Origin: Parasediminibacterium sp046546515
GTDB taxonomy: Bacteria > Bacteroidota > Bacteroidia > Chitinophagales > Chitinophagaceae
Direction: 5' to 3'
Length of the DNA stretch: 64,000 nucleotides
Assembly (NCBI RefSeq): GCF_046546515.1
Contig: NZ_JBKHKJ010000011.1
Span: 74,461 to 138,460 of the forward strand
Position numbers and translations under genes: made by a program. The notes below the pieces were generated by a model that searched no databases, had not been told where the DNA came from, and worked only from the letters and a program-made list of their open reading frames with translations. Shown here one piece after another: positions 60,516-64,000 of the stretch (position 1 is its first letter; each line of letters starts with the position of its first letter).

Positions 60516-63059
60516 CTATTTGTTTATCAACAGCTTTTCATTGTAGCTGCCCGTGGCTGTTTTTACTTTTATCACATAAACACCGTTTGTCAAGGTTTGG
60601 GTGTTTAGTTTGTAAGAGTTTGTCCCACTAAGCGATTGTGTAATGACTGCCTTGCCTGTAATGTCATAAACTGCAATCGTTGCTTTGTCCACCGTTTTGC
60701 TGAAACTGATAGTTGCAAAGTCTCTGGCAGGGTTAGGGATAATAGAGAAAGATTGGTTGTCGCCAAAGTTTATGCTTACCACTTTGCTATAACTACTGCT
60801 GCCGTCTTTGTCCATGCTTTGCAAGCGGTAGTAGTTTGTGCCAATAGTAGGGGTGTAGTCAATAAACTCATAACTGTTTGCACCGCTGCCTGTTGCTTTT
60901 ACTGACCCTATGTTATTAAATTCAATCCCGTTTTCGCTATGACTGATTATGAAGTTTGAAGTATTAAGCTCTGTTGCTGTTTGCCATTTGATTATTATAC
61001 TCTCATTAAATAATGTTGCGTCAAAGGTTATAAATGTTACAGGTAATGGATTAAAGGTTACTTTGCGAATACGATTATTTATCGCATCAGAAATATGTAT
61101 ATTGCCATTTGCATCTACCGCTATCCCATTAGGTGAGTTCAATTGTGCAGATGTGGCTAAGCCCCCATCACCACTATACCCGCTTTCGCCTGAGGATAAA
61201 TATATAGCTCCATTACCCGCTACTGTACTAATAATTCCATTTGCAGAAATTTTACGGACTCTATTATTGCATCCATCAACTATATAAAGATTATTGGATG
61301 CATCGATAGCAATGCTGTTAGGCAAACACAATATTGCTTTCGTTGCTAGTCCGCCATCTCCAGCAAATCCATTTTGACCATTACCTGCAATAGAAGTAAT
61401 TATGCCATTAGTAGAAACCTTTCTAACCCGATTACCATCGACAATGTAAAGATTTCCAGTTCTATCTATCGCAATACCTTTAGGTGAATTCAATTCTGCA
61501 ACTGTTGCTGAGCCACCATCCCCACTAAATCCACTTATCCCTGTTCCAACAACTGTGCTAATAATACCAGTTATATCAACTTTTCGGATTCGATAATTAC
61601 CTCCATCAGAAAAATACATGTTACCATATGCATCAAAAGCTATGCTAGATATACCAAATAATTGGGCTTTTATTGCTGGCCCCCCATCTCCACTAAAACC
61701 AAAAGAACTTACGCCTGCGATAATACTAATTGTACCATCTGGTGTTATTTTATTTATTAAATTATCATTACCAATAAATACATTTCCAGCCTTATCTGTT
61801 GCCAGAGCATCATTTCCCTGGTTTAAGATTTGGTCGGATGCATGTCCATTTCCTATAATTGTAGAGATTATGCCATTTGTAGTAATTTTTCGAACACAAT
61901 AATTCCAACTATCATATATATATTCATTCCCTTTTGTATCAAAAGTTACGGCAGATGGCCTGCTTAATTCAGCTGTAGTTGCAGCTCTGCCATCACCACT
62001 AAATTTAAATGTTCCATCTCCTGCTATAGTACTAACAATTCCATTTATATTTACTTTACGTATTCGGTAATTGTCATTATCTGCAATATATAAACTGCCA
62101 AATTTATCAACTGCTATGCCATTTGGTTCAGAAAAAAGGGCTAAAGTTGCTGCATTCCCATCTCCACCAAATCCTCTGGTACTATTTCCCGCTACAGTAC
62201 TAATTATGCCAGTTTTATTTACTTTACGTATTCTGTTATCCCCAAAATCCGCAATATATAAATTACCAAGGGTGTCAACCGCAACACCTAATGGTTCACT
62301 AAGTTCTGCAGAAGTTGCTTGACCACCATCACCACTATATCCAGTAGTTCCATTGCCTGCTACAGTGGAGATTATTCCATTTACATCAACCTTTCGAATA
62401 CGATGGTTAAATAAATCCGCAATATATAAATTACCTATTGCGTCAACCGTGATACCTGATGGAGTATACAATTGTGCAGATACTGCTAACCCACCATCAC
62501 CGCTATACCCAGAACTAGCGTTACCAGCTACTGTGCTAATAATACCACTGACAGATATTTTCCTTACTACGTTTACTTGCCCATCCACAATGTATAGATT
62601 GCCCTGCTTATCCAATGCCAATCCTTTAGGATCATAAAGTTTTGCAGAAGTTGCTTGTCCCCCATCACCACTATATCCAGCATTTCCATTGCCCGCTACA
62701 GTAGAGATTATTCCATTTACATCAACTTTGCGAATACAGTTATTGCCTCTATCAGATATATAAACATTTCCAATTGCATCCACTGCTACACTATTAGGTA
62801 ACCTTAATCGCGCAGAAGTTGCAGCATATCCATTCCCTGAATATCCTTTAAGATTACATCCTGCTATCTTAGTTAGTTTATTAGTTAGATAATTTACCTT
62901 GTATACATCTGCATCAGAACAATAATAATAGTTTCCCTTGCTATCAATAGCAACATTAGGAAAACCTATTGCGACATCGGTAGCAGCTAATCCGGAAAGA
63001 TTGTCAGTGCCGGCAACAGTAGAAATAATTTGTGCGCGAACGGTTGTTGCAAACATCAT
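60516..63059 (-). CDS. NHL-repeat secreted protein with T9SS sorting domain (signal peptide frame slipped)
   Basis: Protein of 847 residues. About twelve NHL beta-propeller repeats have the pattern STVAGNGxxGYSGDGG, then PxGIAVDxxGNLYIAD and NRIRKV. A fibronectin-like segment follows (VTFITFDATLFNESIIIKW), and the C-terminal type A T9SS sorting domain reads FSIIPNPARDFATISFS to VIKVKTATGSYNEKLLINK. The start here (MMFATTVRAQ) lacks a full signal peptide. An ATG at 63096 begins MKTYFLFF, which joins IAIAMMFATTVRAQ as a perfect signal peptide only if the nine-A run at 63072-63080 is one base shorter. Cargo of the unit between R5 and R4. Confidence 0.88.
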   Translation of the reverse strand: MMFATTVRAQIISTVAGTDNLSGLAATDVAIGFPNVAIDSKGNYYYCSDADVYKVNYLTNKLTKIAGCNLKGYSGNGYAATSARLRLPNSVAVDAIGNVYISDRGNNCIRKVDVNGIISTVAGNGNAGYSGDGGQATSAKLYDPKGLALDKQGNLYIVDGQVNVVRKISVSGIISTVAGNASSGYSGDGGLAVSAQLYTPSGITVDAIGNLYIADLFNHRIRKVDVNGIISTVAGNGTTGYSGDGGQATSAELSEPLGVAVDTLGNLYIADFGDNRIRKVNKTGIISTVAGNSTRGFGGDGNAATLALFSEPNGIAVDKFGSLYIADNDNYRIRKVNINGIVSTIAGDGTFKFSGDGRAATTAELSRPSAVTFDTKGNEYIYDSWNYCVRKITTNGIISTIIGNGHASDQILNQGNDALATDKAGNVFIGNDNLINKITPDGTISIIAGVSSFGFSGDGGPAIKAQLFGISSIAFDAYGNMYFSDGGNYRIRKVDITGIISTVVGTGISGFSGDGGSATVAELNSPKGIAIDRTGNLYIVDGNRVRKVSTNGIITSIAGNGQNGFAGDGGLATKAILCLPNSIAIDASNNLYIVDGCNNRVRKISANGIISTVAGNGAIYLSSGESGYSGDGGLATSAQLNSPNGIAVDANGNIHISDAINNRIRKVTFNPLPVTFITFDATLFNESIIIKWQTATELNTSNFIISHSENGIEFNNIGSVKATGSGANSYEFIDYTPTIGTNYYRLQSMDKDGSSSYSKVVSINFGDNQSFSIIPNPARDFATISFSKTVDKATIAVYDITGKAVITQSLSGTNSYKLNTQTLTNGVYVIKVKTATGSYNEKLLINK

Positions 63060-63071
63060 TGCAATTGCAAT

Positions 63072-63080
63072 AAAAAAAAA
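63072..63080 (-). other. Nine-A homopolymer that breaks the signal peptide frame
   Basis: With eight A the frame from ATG 63096 would read straight into the NHL protein; with nine it ends after an unrelated short frame. Candidate phase-variable tract or sequencing indel. Confidence 0.6.
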
Positions 63081-63155
63081 GGAAGTATGTTTTCATAATT
63101 GTTCAAAATTTATACTAATTTTTTTTTTAACCCTCACAAGTTCATCGCACGGGTT

Positions 63156-63360
63156 GCACACAACGAGTCGGTATTTGGGATGTGGCTGAAAATAGCGCTG
63201 GGTCAGCCGATAACAAAAGCCAAATACCTGCTCTCAAAGTTCAAATATATAACCTAGTGCTCAATATTGTACGGTCAGCCGGAACAAAAGTTCAAAGAAG
63301 GGCTAAAAGCCGAGTGAGTTCCGTCAAGCCAGCCATATCGCAAATACGGATGTTGCCTGC
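63156..63360. repeat. Folded cassette repeat R5
   Basis: 205 bp, GCACACAACGAGTCGGTAT to AATACGGATGTTGCCTGC. Its right end touches the stop codon of the DUF4184-like gene fragment (three bases apart). Confidence 0.87.
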
Positions 63361-63362
63361 CG

Positions 63363-63737
63363 TTATATTTTAAGGTTTGTCAAAGTGGGTGTAAGCGTTA
63401 AGGCAATTGCAATTGCGCTAACACTTGTCCCAATGAGTTGTCCCAAAAAGTTTTTGTCGATTCCGAAAGCAAGTCTAAGTCCAACTATTGCAAATATTAT
63501 TGTGAAATTCGTTACCCAATATCTTATATTAATTGCGTGTCCGGTCAAAACAGTTGTTGGTAAATGGAAAAATGATAAAGCAATAAAAAGTCCGCCAACT
63601 AAAGAACTCAAATGTTGGAGTAGTTTATAAATTGCTATCGCGTGTCCTCCAATTTTAAAAGTGTCTCGCAATGGTGGGAAAGCCTGGACAGAATAGCCGT
63701 GCATATGAGTAAAACTGTCCCAAAATAAATGAGATGT
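63363..63737 (-). pseudogene. DUF4184-like membrane protein gene, 5' end removed by IS
   Basis: The frame reads TSHLFWDSFTHMHGYSVQAF, then several hydrophobic helices (LSSLVGGLFIALSFFHL, WVTNFTIIFAIVGLRL, LIGTSVSAIAIALTL). The SHLFWDSFTH signature fits DUF4184-type membrane proteins, whose N-terminal 100 or so residues are missing. The frame meets a TAG at the junction near 63738, where an IS3-type element begins. Only the first in-frame Met (63704) would allow a 113-residue product, so a functional protein is unlikely. Confidence 0.7.
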
Positions 63738-63738
63738 C

Positions 63739-64000
63739 TATAGTACTCCCCTTAAATCGGACAGCTAGTTAAGATATATTTTTAACAGCAAAACCGAGTA
63801 TTATGTCATTATCAGAGAGGAGGAAATTCAAGGCGTCATCTAAGGCAAAAGTAGCCATTGAAGCCATAAAAGAGCAAAAAACATTTGAGGAAATCTGCAA
63901 GATCCACGAGGTACACCCCACGCAGGTGAACCTATGGAAAAAAGAGTTCTTGGCTAATGCCTCACAGTTGTTCGAGCCTAGTGCAAAGACAGCCACGGAC
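63739..64000 (+). mobile_element. Left end of an IS3-family element (continues beyond window)
   Basis: The junction sequence TAGTACTCCCCTTAAATCGG resembles IS3-family terminal repeats. The OrfA gene starts 64 bp inside. The insertion interrupts the DUF4184-like gene. The right end and target duplication are outside the window. Confidence 0.7.
63803..64000 (+). CDS. IS3-family transposase OrfA (3' end outside window)
   Basis: The first 66 residues begin MSLSERRKFKASSKAKVAIE and contain the HTH_Tnp_1 pattern EEICKIHEVHPTQVNLWKKEF, the DNA-binding part of IS3-type OrfA. It belongs to a different subgroup from the two damaged IS3 copies at 53632 and 56892, whose OrfA HTH is unlike this one. OrfB should follow beyond the edge. 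Confidence 0.88.
   Translation, partial: MSLSERRKFKASSKAKVAIEAIKEQKTFEEICKIHEVHPTQVNLWKKEFLANASQLFEPSAKTATD

Noticed and set aside
55675..63360. Calling the repeats standard integron attC sites
   Set aside because: The end heptamers ACACAAC/GTTGTGT break the RYYYAAC/GTTRRRY consensus at the middle position and no integrase is visible, so only an integron-like label is used.

Overview
The window looks like a chromosomal segment of a Bacteroidota bacterium, probably in or near Chitinophagaceae; this is inferred from gene content and not tested by a search. Supporting signs are a C-terminal type IX secretion (T9SS) sorting domain, an UpxY-type NusG paralog, a PorT-like barrel, DUF2911 and DUF6934 proteins, Bacteroidetes-type promoter boxes (TAnnTTTG), and abundant intergenic hairpin repeats of the GTGGC/GCCAC kind.

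Positions 1-22,000 are mostly core genome: the end of phoH, a secreted tail-fibre-like protein, an outer-membrane barrel, two tandem NarL-type response regulators, thyA-folA, a flippase, an FtsX-like permease, an exopolysaccharide export pair (Wza-like lipoprotein and Wzc-like tyrosine kinase), a cytidylyltransferase/KdsC fusion, tRNA-Leu(CAG), and a 1175-residue transglutaminase-DUF2126 protein. An HTH gene at 22,161 sits directly behind a perfect 54-bp palindrome.

Positions 23,000-27,700 form an accessory stretch. It holds a zinc metallopeptidase, a DUF6934 gene plus a 50-residue partner enclosed by long direct repeats, an orphan phage-like HTH protein and a truncated YhcG/DUF1016 gene. Positions 27,900-53,400 return to core functions: amidase, M1 peptidase, a small sugar-modification cluster led by an UpxY antiterminator, uvrB, a secreted nuclease, an AI-2E-type permease, dapF, a nucleoside phosphorylase, tRNA-Cys, miaB, a sigma-54 activator, lptE, secG, mltG, a YihY protein and a lone eutC. 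Two kinds of small non-autonomous element occur here and in neighbouring regions. One is 175 bp with TNA target duplications, and one copy is nested inside another. The other is exactly 53 bp with 12-bp terminal inverted repeats, in three copies.

The most unusual part is 54,713-63,740. Six copies of a folded repeat of about 200 bp, all in one orientation, separate segments whose genes all lie on the minus strand with stop codons close to the next repeat. The bases just beyond each repeat's GTT covary with the start of the next repeat, as expected if each gene-plus-repeat unit moves as a circle with a foldable recombination site. This resembles an integron cassette array (attC-like sites without a visible integrase), but the sites are longer than usual and do not fit the classical 7-bp core consensus. 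Cargo includes an Rpn-like nuclease, a 12-repeat NHL protein with a T9SS signal and a slipped homopolymer in its signal peptide, an unknown 284-residue protein, a non-coding tandem-repeat segment, and a DUF4184-like membrane protein cut by an IS3-family element at the right edge.
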